Assembly (NCBI GenBank): GCA_017745175.1
Contig: JAGHZY010000042.1
Coordinates: 1-32,599, forward strand
DNA: 32,599 bases
Direction: 5' to 3'
DNA from: Sphingopyxis sp.
GTDB lineage: Bacteria > Pseudomonadota > Alphaproteobacteria > Sphingomonadales > Sphingomonadaceae
Part shown: piece after piece, positions 11,998 to 22,601 of the stretch
Position numbering within the stretch: the stretch's first letter is position 1
Layout of the letters: the number at the start of each line of letters is the position of its first letter
Position numbers and translations under genes: made by a program
The notes under the pieces: model-generated
Seen by the model: only the letters and a program-made list of their open reading frames with translations
The model's database searches: none
What the model was told of the DNA's origin: nothing

Positions 11998-12792
11998 ATG
12001 ACTCGATTTGCCCCCTCGCGCGCGATCATGCGCCTGCTCGCCGCCGCACTTGTGATCACCCCCATGCTGGCGGCCTGTGCCGGGGGCGGCAATGTGAAGA
12101 AGGACACGCGTTACGTCGCGCGCGACGTCAACACGCTGTACCGCGCGGCGCAGGACCGGCTCGATCGCAAGCAATATGGCCTCGCCGCGGCGCTGTTCGA
12201 CGAGGTCGAGCGCCAGCACCCCTATTCGCCCTGGGCGCGCCGCGCGCAGCTGATGAGTTCGTTCAGCTATTATATGGACCGCGAATATACCCCGGCGATC
12301 GAGGCAGCGCAGCGCTTCCTCGCGATCCACCCGGGCAACAAGGACGCGCCCTACGCCTATTATCTGATCGGCCTCAGCTATTATGAGCAGATCAGCGACG
12401 TCACCCGCGACCAGAAGATCACGCAGCAGGCGCAGGCCGCGCTCGGCGAGGTGATCCGCCGCTATCCCGACAGCCGTTACGCGTCGGACGCGCGCCTCAA
12501 GATCGATCTGGTGCAGGATCATCTTGCGGGCAAGGAAATGGAAATCGGCCGCTTCTACCAGCGCAGCTCGAATTGGCTCGCGGCGTCGATCCGCTTCCGC
12601 GAGGTCGTCGACAAGTTCCAGACGACCAGCCACGCGCCCGAGGCGCTCTACCGCCTGACCGAATGCTATCTCGCGCTCGGTATCCCGGCGGAAGCAAAGA
12701 AGTCGGCGGCGGTGCTCGGCGCCAACTATCCGGGCAACGAATGGTATGAGCGCGCGTACAAGCTGATGCAGAAGAACGCTCCGAGCGCCTGA
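11998..12792 (+). CDS. bamD: Outer membrane protein assembly factor BamD (lipoprotein)
   Basis: BamD is an essential lipoprotein of the BAM complex that inserts beta-barrel proteins into the outer membrane. The 264-residue product has a lipoprotein signal ending LAAC with Cys27 as the acylated residue. TPR-like repeats follow: LYRAAQDRLDRKQYGLAAALFDEVERQHPYSPWARRAQLMSSFSYYMDREYTPAIEAAQRFLAIHP is diagnostic of the family, and DAPYAYYLIGLSYYEQISDVTRDQ is the usual second block. The length is normal. Order bamD-recN-ligA is known in alphaproteobacteria. Translation from ATG 11998 keeps a longer n-region; ATG 12028 would give a very short signal. Confidence 0.97.
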   Translation: MTRFAPSRAIMRLLAAALVITPMLAACAGGGNVKKDTRYVARDVNTLYRAAQDRLDRKQYGLAAALFDEVERQHPYSPWARRAQLMSSFSYYMDREYTPAIEAAQRFLAIHPGNKDAPYAYYLIGLSYYEQISDVTRDQKITQQAQAALGEVIRRYPDSRYASDARLKIDLVQDHLAGKEMEIGRFYQRSSNWLAASIRFREVVDKFQTTSHAPEALYRLTECYLALGIPAEAKKSAAVLGANYPGNEWYERAYKLMQKNAPSA

Positions 12793-12807
12793 TCGCGCCG
12801 GGAATAG

Positions 12808-12822
12808 ATTCTGCCTTTGTTC
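12808..12822 (+). promoter_or_regulatory. Candidate LexA (SOS) box before recN
   Basis: The sequence reads ATTC-TGCCTTT-GTTC, one mismatch from the alphaproteobacterial LexA direct-repeat box GTTC-N7-GTTC. It ends 17 bp before the recN GTG start. recN is a classic SOS gene in other bacteria. A single near-match of eight specified bases is weak by itself; the position before recN raises the likelihood. Confidence 0.45.
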
Positions 12823-12839
12823 TGCGGTAAGGACGGCCC

Positions 12840-14507
12840 GTGCTCACCGCCCTGTCCATCGCCAATATCGTCCTGATCGAACGGCTCGACCTCGATTTCG
12901 AGGCCGGGCTGGGCGTGCTGACGGGCGAGACGGGGGCGGGCAAGTCGATCCTGCTCGACGCGTTGGGGCTGGCGCTGGGCGCGCGCGCCGACAGTGCGTT
13001 GGTGCGCCAAGGGACCGACAAGGCGCAGGTGACGGCGAGCTTCGCCCCGCCCGTAGCCGGCACCCCGCTCGCAGCGCTGCTCGCCGAGAACGAAATCGCG
13101 GTGGAGGCGGGCGAACCGCTCCTGATCCGCCGCACGCTGAAGGCCGACGGCGGCAGCCGCGCTTTCCTCAATGACCAGCCCTGTTCGGCGGCGTTGCTGC
13201 GCGAGGTGGGCGGGTATCTCGTCGAAATCCATGGCCAGCATGATGACCGCGGATTGCTCGCAACTACCGGGCATCGCGCGCTTCTCGATGCTTACGCCCG
13301 CGCCGATACGGCGACGGTTGACGCGGCCTATGCCGCGTGGCGCGCCGCCGGGGAGAAACTTGCCGCTGCGCGCGCCGCCATTTCGGAAGCCGAACGCGAC
13401 CGCGAATGGCTGGAGCATTGCGTCGCCGAACTGCAGGCGCTCGCGCCGCAGCCCGGCGAGGACGCCGAACTCTTCGAAGCCCGCGCCACAATGCAAAAGG
13501 GCGAGAAGGTCGCGGGAGACCTTGGCGCGATCATGGAGGCGTTCGAGGGGAGCGACAGCGGACCCGCGAAACTCCGCGGCGCCGCCCGCCGCCTCGACCG
13601 GCTTGCGGGCGATCATCCGCTGCTCGCCGAGGCGCTGGCCGCTCTCGACCGCGCGATCATCGAGGCCGACGAGGCCGAGAGCAAGCTCCACGAAGCCGCG
13701 CGCGCGATGGAATATGACCCCGAGCGGCTCGAGGCGACCGAGACGCGGCTGTTCGAGCTGCGCGCGATGGCGCGAAAACATAATGTCCAGCCCGACGAAC
13801 TCGCCGAACTCACCGGCACGCTTGCCGCGCGGCTCGACGCGATCGAGGGAGGCAGCGCGGGGCTCGCCAAACTCGAAACCGCGGTCGCCGAAACCGCCGC
13901 CGCCTATACCCACGCCGCAACCGCGCTTTCCGACCAGCGCGCCAAGGCGGCAACCCGCCTCGACGCCGCGGTCGCGGGCGAACTCGTTCCGCTCAAACTC
14001 GACGCCGCGCGCTTCCGGACCCTCGTCGAGCGGCTGCCAGCCGACCGCTGGGGGCCCGAAGGCATGGACCGCGTCGAATATCTGATCTCGACCAACCCCG
14101 GCGCGCCCTTTGCCCCGCTTGCGAAGATCGCGTCGGGGGGCGAACTCTCGCGCTTCATTCTCGCGCTGAAGGTGGCGCTCGCCGAGGAGGGCGGCGCCGG
14201 CACGATCATCTTCGACGAAATCGATCGTGGCGTCGGCGGCGCGGTGGCGAGCGCGATCGGCGAGCGGCTGGCACGGCTTGCCGGCGCTGGCAAGCAGTTG
14301 CTCGCAGTAACGCACAGCCCCCAGGTCGCGGCGAAAGGCGCCGCGCATTTCATCATCGCCAAATCGAGCGAGGGTACGGTCACACGGACCAGCGTCCATG
14401 CGCTCGATGCGGCCGGCCGGCGCGAGGAAATCGCGCGCATGCTGTCGGGTGCCGAAGTGACCGCCGAAGCGCGCGCGCAGGCCGAAAGATTGCTGGAGAC
14501 GATATGA
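12840..14507 (+). CDS. recN: DNA repair protein RecN
   Basis: RecN is an SMC-like ATPase that acts in double-strand-break repair by homologous recombination. The 555-residue protein begins MLTALSIANIVLIERLDLDFEAGLGVLTGETGAGKSILLDALGLALG, with Walker A GETGAGKS at residues 29-36. Coiled-coil arms span roughly 150-390 (many EA-rich heptads). The C-terminal half of the ATPase has signature SGGELSR around residue 430 and Walker B TIIFDEID around 455, followed by QLLAVTHSPQVAA. The start is GTG 12840, supported by AAGGA with a 6-nt spacer. The last four bases overlap the next gene (ATGA). Its length matches the family. Confidence 0.98.
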   Translation: MLTALSIANIVLIERLDLDFEAGLGVLTGETGAGKSILLDALGLALGARADSALVRQGTDKAQVTASFAPPVAGTPLAALLAENEIAVEAGEPLLIRRTLKADGGSRAFLNDQPCSAALLREVGGYLVEIHGQHDDRGLLATTGHRALLDAYARADTATVDAAYAAWRAAGEKLAAARAAISEAERDREWLEHCVAELQALAPQPGEDAELFEARATMQKGEKVAGDLGAIMEAFEGSDSGPAKLRGAARRLDRLAGDHPLLAEALAALDRAIIEADEAESKLHEAARAMEYDPERLEATETRLFELRAMARKHNVQPDELAELTGTLAARLDAIEGGSAGLAKLETAVAETAAAYTHAATALSDQRAKAATRLDAAVAGELVPLKLDAARFRTLVERLPADRWGPEGMDRVEYLISTNPGAPFAPLAKIASGGELSRFILALKVALAEEGGAGTIIFDEIDRGVGGAVASAIGERLARLAGAGKQLLAVTHSPQVAAKGAAHFIIAKSSEGTVTRTSVHALDAAGRREEIARMLSGAEVTAEARAQAERLLETI

Positions 14508-15163
14508 CGGGTCAGGCGCAACTTTATCGCGAGCAGGGTTACCTCGCGCTTCCGGGCTTCGTGCCGACCGATGTGACGCACGCGCTGCTCGGTATGCTGA
14601 AATCCGACCTGATCCAGGGCGGCGTGTCGTTCGACCAGCTGAAGCGCAAGCACGACCTGCTCGCCGCGCCGGCGGTCGAGGTTTATGGCACGCACTATAT
14701 TCCGCTCTCGACCTTCCTGTGGGGAATGACACCGGCGATCCGGGCACTCGTCGGTCACGACGTCAGCCCGACCTATTGCTATTTCCGTCTGTATCGTCAG
14801 GGCGATATCTGTCGCGTTCATTCGGATCGCTACGCCTGCGAGCACAGCCTGTCGCTGCTTCTTGCGGCAAGCGACGGCGCGGCGTGGCCGCTCGAAGTGG
14901 GATCGCGGCACATCGAAACCCCGCGCCAGCGCGCCGACGCCGATTTCGGCGACGAGACCTATGGCTCGGTTCCGATGCGTCCCGGCGACGCGGTGCTCTA
15001 TCAGGGCGTCCACCGCGCGCATGGCCGGATGACGCCCAATCCCAATCGCTGGTCGGCGCACCTCTTCCTGCACTGGGTCGATCCCGCTGGCCCCTATGCC
15101 GACAATGCGTTCGAAGGAATCCGGATTCTTCCGACCGAAGCACTGGCGATGGAGCGGGCCTGA
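14504..15163 (+). CDS. 2-oxoglutarate/Fe(II)-dependent oxygenase-like protein
   Basis: The 219-residue protein has the facial triad of the cupin-like oxygenases: His106-x-Asp108 (CRVHSDRYACEHSLSLLL) and a distal His at 170 or 173 (YQGVHRAHGRM), with Arg182 as candidate 2-oxoglutarate anchor in NPNRWSAHLFLHWVD. The N-terminus (YREQGYLALPGFVPTDV) is like phytanoyl-CoA dioxygenases. It probably hydroxylates a small molecule or a protein side chain; the substrate is unknown. It overlaps recN by 4 nt (ATGA) and so is translationally coupled to a DNA-repair gene, although no DNA-repair-type motif (AlkB) is present. A short remnant gene follows after 3 bp. Confidence 0.8.
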   Translation: MTGQAQLYREQGYLALPGFVPTDVTHALLGMLKSDLIQGGVSFDQLKRKHDLLAAPAVEVYGTHYIPLSTFLWGMTPAIRALVGHDVSPTYCYFRLYRQGDICRVHSDRYACEHSLSLLLAASDGAAWPLEVGSRHIETPRQRADADFGDETYGSVPMRPGDAVLYQGVHRAHGRMTPNPNRWSAHLFLHWVDPAGPYADNAFEGIRILPTEALAMERA

Positions 15164-15166
15164 CGC

Positions 15167-15339
15167 ATGGCGGCGACGCATCCGCTCGATCGTCCGATCC
15201 GGTCGATGCTCACCGGTCGCCGGGCGCATCTGGCTGAAGGCGGTGCGCGCGCGTTGCGGATCGACCGCAGCTATGGCGTATTCGGAGTCGCGGCCGATGC
15301 GGGCGAGCGCCGCGAGATGCATGTGCTGGTGATCGCGAA

Positions 15340-15343
<4 letters not shown>
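15167..15343 (+). pseudogene. 58-aa ORF, probable remnant of a GNAT N-acetyltransferase N-terminus
   Basis: An open frame ATG 15167 to TGA 15343 lies 3 bp after the oxygenase stop and overlaps the next start by 4 bp (ATGA). It encodes MAATHPLDRPIRSMLTGRRA followed by HLAEGGARALRIDRSYGVFGVAAD and a final ERREMHVLVIAK. HPLDRP...LTGRQAHLA...RAxRxDPxYGxFAAAxD is, from memory, the N-terminal start of certain sphingomonad GNAT-type acetyltransferases of about 230 residues. The frame stops after the first 50 or so residues with no acetyl-CoA-binding motif. It is therefore more likely a truncated gene kept because its reading frame carries translation into the next gene. A functional micro-protein is also possible. 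Confidence 0.5.
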
Positions 15344-17915
<2,572 letters not shown>

Positions 17916-17977
17916 GGCGATATCAATCGGTGCGCGCCATCACAGACGGTGCGGGCAAAATGCTGTGAAGGGGCGAC

Positions 17978-19147
17978 ATGGCAAAGCGTGACTATCTTCA
18001 GAATCTGATGCGCGACCTCGAATCGCACACCGAGGTGCGGCGGTTCGGCAGCGGCTGGCTGTCGGGCTTTTTCGGCCTGCTCTTCGCGATCGCGGGTTTC
18101 TTCATGGTGATCGCGCTGCGCTTCCCCGACTGGTTCGCGACTCCCGAGCTTGCGATCGTCAAGAATTGGGGCGGTTTCCGTGGGCTCGTCCACGCGACCT
18201 TGCTCGTCAGCTACGGCCTCTCGCTGCTCAGCCTGCTGCTGCGCTCCCGGAAAGTGCTCGGCCTCACCGCGCTGATGATCGGGCTCGCCGCGATCCTCGT
18301 CGGCGGGTCGAACGTCCAGCCGCAGGAGACGCGCGACTGGGGCATTTTCTTCGGGCTCGACTTCTTCGTGGTGAACCTGCTCGTCACCGGTTTCATGTTC
18401 GCGCCATTGGAGCGCGCTTTCCCGCATCGACGCACCCAGCGCCTGTTCCGTACCGAATGGCGCGAGGATCTTTTCTACTATCTCGTCAGCACGATGTTCG
18501 TGCAGGTTCTGGGCTTCCTCGCGCTCGCGCCCTCGACGATCATCAACGAGAATACGTCGAACTGGGAGGCGTTCCGCGCCGGGGTCGCGTCGCTGCCGTG
18601 GATCGTGCAATTCGCCATCGTGCTCGTCGCGTCGGACATGGCGCAATATTTCTTCCACCGCACTTTCCATCGCTACCCCTTCCTCTGGGGTTTCCACGCG
18701 GTGCACCACAGCGCGAAATCGATGGACTGGCTCGCGGGGTCGCGAATGCATTTTGTCGAGATCATCCTGCTGCGCTCGATCACCTCGCTGCCGCTCTTCA
18801 CGCTCGGCTTCGCGCCCTCGGTGATGCAGGCCTATATCGGCTTCGTCTATGTCTGGTCGTCGCTGCTCCACGCCAATGTCGGCGGCAATTTCAACCGGCT
18901 GGGCCACTGGATCGCGACCCCGCGTTTCCACCACTGGCATCATGGGCTCGAGCGCGAGGCGTTCGACGTCAATTTCGCGATCCATTTCCCGTGGATCGAC
19001 AAATTGTTCGGCACCTTCCATCTGCCCAAGGATCGCTGGCCCGAAAATTACGGCATCCCCGAAGATGTGCCGCGCAGCTATTGGGGCCAGTTTCTCTATC
19101 CGTGGACGCGCACCGGCAAGAAGACCGACGAGACGCCGGCGGAATAG
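17978..19147 (+). CDS. Sterol desaturase/fatty acid hydroxylase family membrane protein
   Basis: The 389-residue protein is a polytopic membrane protein with the di-iron histidine motifs of the family: D-x3-Y-F-F-H227-x3-H231 (SDMAQYFFHRTFHR), H240-AV-H243-H244 (FHAVHHS) and the late box H318-H319-x-H321-H322 (RFHHWHH), plus a histidine near 298 (LLHANV). Such enzymes hydroxylate or desaturate lipids such as carotenoids or hopanoids. The N-terminal 150 residues carry three or four additional membrane segments (around 28-48, 68-88, 93-112 and 125-145) before the catalytic region. It is followed by an extragenic palindrome, and the substrate cannot be told from sequence. Confidence 0.92.
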   Translation: MAKRDYLQNLMRDLESHTEVRRFGSGWLSGFFGLLFAIAGFFMVIALRFPDWFATPELAIVKNWGGFRGLVHATLLVSYGLSLLSLLLRSRKVLGLTALMIGLAAILVGGSNVQPQETRDWGIFFGLDFFVVNLLVTGFMFAPLERAFPHRRTQRLFRTEWREDLFYYLVSTMFVQVLGFLALAPSTIINENTSNWEAFRAGVASLPWIVQFAIVLVASDMAQYFFHRTFHRYPFLWGFHAVHHSAKSMDWLAGSRMHFVEIILLRSITSLPLFTLGFAPSVMQAYIGFVYVWSSLLHANVGGNFNRLGHWIATPRFHHWHHGLEREAFDVNFAIHFPWIDKLFGTFHLPKDRWPENYGIPEDVPRSYWGQFLYPWTRTGKKTDETPAE

Positions 19148-19166
19148 TCGTTTGCCATCGCCTCCC

Positions 19167-19254
19167 AATCATCGTCACCCCGGACTTGATCCGGGGTCCC
19201 GCTCTGCGACGGAAAGAAGCAGGACCCCGGGGCGAGCCCGGCGTGACGATGATT
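19167..19254. repeat. Extragenic palindromic element, 88 bp imperfect inverted repeat
   Basis: The outer arms AATCATCGTCAC (19167-19178) and GTGACGATGATT (19243-19254) are perfect complements. Inside are a hairpin CCCCGG-N7-CCGGGG (19178-19196) and the complementary pair CCGGGGTCC (19191-19199) with GGACCCCGG (19222-19230). It lies between the sterol desaturase gene and the DUF2946-like gene. It belongs to the same general style as the elements at 6924-7011 and 26548-26575. Confidence 0.8.
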
Positions 19255-19309
19255 GTTAGGACGCTTTGTCCGCTTGCCACTCGCACGAGCGCGCCATAAG
19301 GCGCGCGGC

Positions 19310-19702
19310 GTGGGCCTGCTCGCCGCCTTTCGCCGTCCCGGCATATTGCTGCTTTTGCCGCTATTCCTCGCGCTCGCTGCGCGGATGGTCGTCGCGCCGG
19401 GCTGGATGATCGAGAGCGATGCCGGCGGCTCGATCACGGTGCGCATCTGTTCGGACCCCGCCAACCCCGGCGGGACGATGACGATCCCGTTCGACAAGGC
19501 GGACAGCCACGACAAGGGCGAAGCGCAGCAGCATTGCCCGTGGGGCGCGCTCGCCAATGCACCGATCGGACCCGACCTGCCGGTCCTCGCCGCGGCTCCG
19601 TTGGCCGCGGAACCCGCGCCCGTCGCGGCCCGCTTGCTCGGCTTCGCGCCGGGCATCGCCTCGCCGCTTCCGCCAAGTACCGGACCACCCGTCTTCGCCT
19701 GA
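19310..19702 (+). CDS. DUF2946-like small secreted protein
   Basis: The 130-residue protein starts at GTG 19310. It has an N-terminal signal or membrane segment (GILLLLPLFLALAARMVVAPGWMI, about residues 10-33). The conserved middle (GGSITVRICSDPANPGGTMTIPFDK...GEAQQHCPWGALANAPI) has two cysteines and a histidine in the spacing seen in DUF2946 proteins, which usually sit beside TonB-dependent receptors involved in copper or other metal uptake. The C-terminus is rich in proline and alanine. The frame is open further upstream, but that part runs into the extragenic palindrome. The role of the family is unknown. It precedes the receptor by 70 bp. Confidence 0.65.
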   Translation: MGLLAAFRRPGILLLLPLFLALAARMVVAPGWMIESDAGGSITVRICSDPANPGGTMTIPFDKADSHDKGEAQQHCPWGALANAPIGPDLPVLAAAPLAAEPAPVAARLLGFAPGIASPLPPSTGPPVFA

Positions 19703-19772
19703 CCCGGATCGACCGGCTGCCCGCGCTTTCGCGCGGCGCGGCGCGTGACTCTATTCAGCGAAAGACACCAGA

Positions 19773-21782
19773 ATGAAGACCCATATCCATGGCGCGGCGC
19801 CCCTGCTGGCACTCGCCACCTGTATCGCCGCGATTCCCGCCCATGCCGATGAAGCGGACAGCACCATCATCGTCACCGCACCGACCGCCACCGACGCCGC
19901 CGGGGAACGCGCGGCGCAGACGCCCGGCGGCACCGACGTCGTTTCCTATGACGATTATGCCGACAAATCGGTCGTATCCCTGCGCGACACGCTGGCCTTC
20001 TCGCCCGGCGTCTATCTCCAGCCGCGCTACGGGCAGGAGATACGCATTGCGATCCGCGGCTCGGGCCTGTCGCGCGGCTTCCACATGCGCGGGCTTACGC
20101 TCCTGCAGGACGGCGTGCCGATCAACCTCGCCGACGATAATGGCGATTTCCAGGAACTCGAACCGATCTTCTTCGACCATCTCGAAGTGTATCGCGGATC
20201 GAACGCGCTGCGCTTCGGTTCGGGCACGCTCGGCGGGGCGATCAACGGCGTGACCCCGACGGGTCGCACCGCGCAGGGGATTTACCTCCGCGGCGACGTC
20301 GGCAGCTTCGACAGCGTGCGCGGCCTCGTCTCGGCGGGCGTTGCAGGCGACAACGTCGATGCCTGGGGAGCAATCAGTGCCGACACATCGGATGGCGATC
20401 GCGATCATGCCAAACGCCGCAGCCTTCGCTTTCAGGGCAATATCGGGTTGAAGCTGAGCGAAGTGGTGAGCACGCGCTTTTACGCCAGCATCAACAATAT
20501 CGATCAGCAGCTCCCCGGCGCGTTGACGATGGCGGAGGCCTTGTCGACGCCGCGCAAGGCCAACGCCGGCGCGGTAGCGGGCGATCAGGGACGCGACATC
20601 GACTCGCTGCGCCTCCAGAACCGCACCCGCTTCGACTGGGGCGCCCTGACACTCGATGTCGGCGGCTTCGTCAACGTCAAGTCGCTCCACCACCCGATCT
20701 TCCAGCTCATCGACCAGAAATCGACCGACGTCGGCGGGTTCTTCCGCGCCGATTATGCCGCGGGTCCGGTCGAACTGACCTTGGGCGGCGAGATACGCCG
20801 TGGCAGCACCGATGCGCGCCAGTTCGTCAATGCCGGCGGGCGGCGCGGCGCGCTGACCCTCGACGCCGACCAGAAGGCGCAGACGGCGACGCTCTACGGC
20901 GAGGTGCGCGTGCGGCCGGTCGAGACGCTGACGCTGATCGCGGGCGGCGTTTACGCCGACGGCTGGCGCAAGCGGCAGGTCAATTTCTCGGTCGCCCCCG
21001 CGACCGACGGCCGGATCGACTTCGATGCCTTCTCGCCCAAGGTCGGCCTGCTGCTCGAACCCGCCGCCGATATCCAGCTCTTCGCCAATTACAGCCGCTC
21101 GGCCGAATTCCCGGGCTTCGGCGAGGTGTTCCAGACGATCGGTACCCCGCCCGTCAGTACGGTCGTTTCGGACATCCGGCCGCAGCGCGCCTGGACCGCC
21201 GAGATCGGCACGCGCGGAAAGCTCGGTTTCGCGAGCTGGGATATCGCTTTTTACCGCTCGACGATCAAAGGCGAGTTGCTCCAGTTCACGACCAACCCGA
21301 GCATTCCTGCGGCAACGTTCAACGCCGGCCGCACGCTGCATCGGGGCGTCGAAGCGGGGTTGGATCTCGCGCCGACCGGCTGGCTGCGGCTGCGACAGGT
21401 CTACACCTACAGCGACTTCCGCTTCCGCGGCGATGCGCAATTCGGCGACAACCGCCTGCCGGTCGTCCCGAAGCATGTCTATCGCGCCGAACTCCGTCTC
21501 GGTATCGACGCGCTGCATGTCGCGCCGAATCTCGAATGGGTCCCCGACGGTCCCTTCGCCGATTATCGGGGTCGGGTGCGCACCCCCGGCTATGCGCTGA
21601 TCGGCGTCACGGGCGGTGCGACGATCATGAAGGGCATCGACGCCTTCGTCGATATCCGCAACATCACGGGCAAGAGGGCGATCGGCGACATCAGCGCGGC
21701 GATCGCGGTGACGCCGGCGTCGGCGATCTATTACCCCGTCGAGCGGCGCGCGATTTCCGCGGGCATCCGCGCGCGCTTCTGA
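19773..21782 (+). CDS. TonB-dependent outer-membrane receptor
   Basis: The 669-residue protein has a signal peptide (cleavage near AHA-D, residues 25-26) and a TonB-box-like STIIVTA at residues 30-36. The plug domain includes LRDTLAFSPGVYLQPRYGQEIRIAIRGSGL...MRGLTLLQDGVPINLADDNGDFQELEPIFFDHLEVYRGSNALRFGSGTLGGAINGVT. The beta-barrel ends in phenylalanine (AGIRARF). It is at the short end of the size range and lacks a signalling extension. The cargo cannot be assigned: the upstream DUF2946-like gene suggests a metal, the downstream modABC genes suggest molybdate, and neither is proven. A strong hairpin (21791-21819) separates it from modA. Confidence 0.95.
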   Translation: MKTHIHGAAPLLALATCIAAIPAHADEADSTIIVTAPTATDAAGERAAQTPGGTDVVSYDDYADKSVVSLRDTLAFSPGVYLQPRYGQEIRIAIRGSGLSRGFHMRGLTLLQDGVPINLADDNGDFQELEPIFFDHLEVYRGSNALRFGSGTLGGAINGVTPTGRTAQGIYLRGDVGSFDSVRGLVSAGVAGDNVDAWGAISADTSDGDRDHAKRRSLRFQGNIGLKLSEVVSTRFYASINNIDQQLPGALTMAEALSTPRKANAGAVAGDQGRDIDSLRLQNRTRFDWGALTLDVGGFVNVKSLHHPIFQLIDQKSTDVGGFFRADYAAGPVELTLGGEIRRGSTDARQFVNAGGRRGALTLDADQKAQTATLYGEVRVRPVETLTLIAGGVYADGWRKRQVNFSVAPATDGRIDFDAFSPKVGLLLEPAADIQLFANYSRSAEFPGFGEVFQTIGTPPVSTVVSDIRPQRAWTAEIGTRGKLGFASWDIAFYRSTIKGELLQFTTNPSIPAATFNAGRTLHRGVEAGLDLAPTGWLRLRQVYTYSDFRFRGDAQFGDNRLPVVPKHVYRAELRLGIDALHVAPNLEWVPDGPFADYRGRVRTPGYALIGVTGGATIMKGIDAFVDIRNITGKRAIGDISAAIAVTPASAIYYPVERRAISAGIRARF

Positions 21783-21790
21783 CTGCCGCG

Positions 21791-21819
21791 AGCGGGACGG
21801 CTTTCCCTGCCGTCCCGCT
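21791..21819 (+). terminator. Stem-loop between receptor gene and modA
   Basis: AGCGGGACGGC (21791-21801) and GCCGTCCCGCT (21809-21819) form a perfect 11-bp, very GC-rich stem with a 7-nt loop. It starts 8 bp after the receptor stop and ends 17 bp before the modA start. No T-run follows, so it may be a Rho-independent-like terminator, an attenuator, or a stabiliser of the upstream message. Confidence 0.6.
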
Positions 21820-21836
21820 CCGCTTATGGTCGGCGG

Positions 21837-22601
21837 ATGAACCGCACCCTCCACCTGCTCGTCATGCTCTTTGCGCTGCTGCTGACTCCGGCCGCGATGG
21901 CGCAGGAACGCGGCCCGGTGGTGCTCGCGGCGGCGAGCCTGCAGGAATCGCTGACCGAGGCCGCCAACGCATGGGCGGCGAAGGGCCACGCCAGGCCCGT
22001 GCTGTCCTTCGCCGCTTCGTCGGCGCTGGCGCGGCAGGTGATCGCGGGCGCTCCCGCCGATCTCTTCCTCTCCGCCGACGAGGAGTGGATGGACGCGGTG
22101 GCGAAGGCCGGACTGCTGCGTGCGGGCACGCGCACGGTGCTGCTCGGCAACCGGCTCGTGCTGATCGCGCCTGCGGCGAGCAAGGTCCGCCTGACTCCGG
22201 TGCGCGGTTTTCCGCTCGCCAAGGCGCTCGGCTCGGGTCGCCTGGCGCTCGCCGATCCCGGCGCGGTGCCCGCGGGCAAATATGCCAAGGCCGCGCTCAC
22301 CCGTCTCGGCGTCTGGGCCGGCGTTGCCGCGAAGATTGCCCCCGCCGAAAACGTCCGCGCCGCGATGGCGCTCGTCGAGCGCGGCGCCGCGCCGCTCGGT
22401 ATCGTCTATGCGACCGACGCGCGCGCGTCGAAGGCGGTGCGCATCGTCGGCACCTTTCCCGCATCGAGCCATCCGCCGATCCGTTATCCGGTCGCGGTGC
22501 TGAAGGCGTCGCGGCACAAGGACGCCGCCGGCTTTCGCGCCTTCCTGCTGTCGCAACAGGGCCGCGCGATCTTCGCCCGCCACGGCTTCCCGGCGCCCTG
22601 A
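21837..22601 (+). CDS. modA: Molybdate ABC transporter substrate-binding protein ModA
   Basis: ModA captures molybdate or tungstate in the periplasm and hands it to ModBC. The 254-residue protein has a cleavable signal (MNRTLHLLVMLFALLLTPAAMAQ, cleavage after AMA). The family pattern follows: VVLAAASLQESLTEAANAWAAKG, FAASSALARQVIAGAPADLFLSADEEWMD, LIAP, ALADPGAVPAGKYAKAALTRLGVW and LVERGAAPLGIVYATDA. The serines after AAAS and FAASS are where the oxyanion hydrogen-bonds. The stop and the modB start share one base (TGATG). The gene is downstream of a hairpin after the receptor gene. Confidence 0.96.
   Translation: MNRTLHLLVMLFALLLTPAAMAQERGPVVLAAASLQESLTEAANAWAAKGHARPVLSFAASSALARQVIAGAPADLFLSADEEWMDAVAKAGLLRAGTRTVLLGNRLVLIAPAASKVRLTPVRGFPLAKALGSGRLALADPGAVPAGKYAKAALTRLGVWAGVAAKIAPAENVRAAMALVERGAAPLGIVYATDARASKAVRIVGTFPASSHPPIRYPVAVLKASRHKDAAGFRAFLLSQQGRAIFARHGFPAP

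Noticed and set aside
12726..14747. 673-residue open frame on the minus strand
   Set aside because: Antisense shadow of bamD, recN and the oxygenase gene; those have clear family motifs, this frame has none.
19755..22583. 942-residue open frame on the minus strand
   Set aside because: It is antisense to the TonB receptor and modA. The sequence is arginine/alanine-rich with no recognisable domain order, as expected for the complementary frame of GC-rich coding DNA.
19773..22601. Receptor and modABC as one operon
   Set aside because: The strong stem-loop at 21791-21819 makes a continuous transcript uncertain, so I did not assign molybdate as the receptor's cargo.
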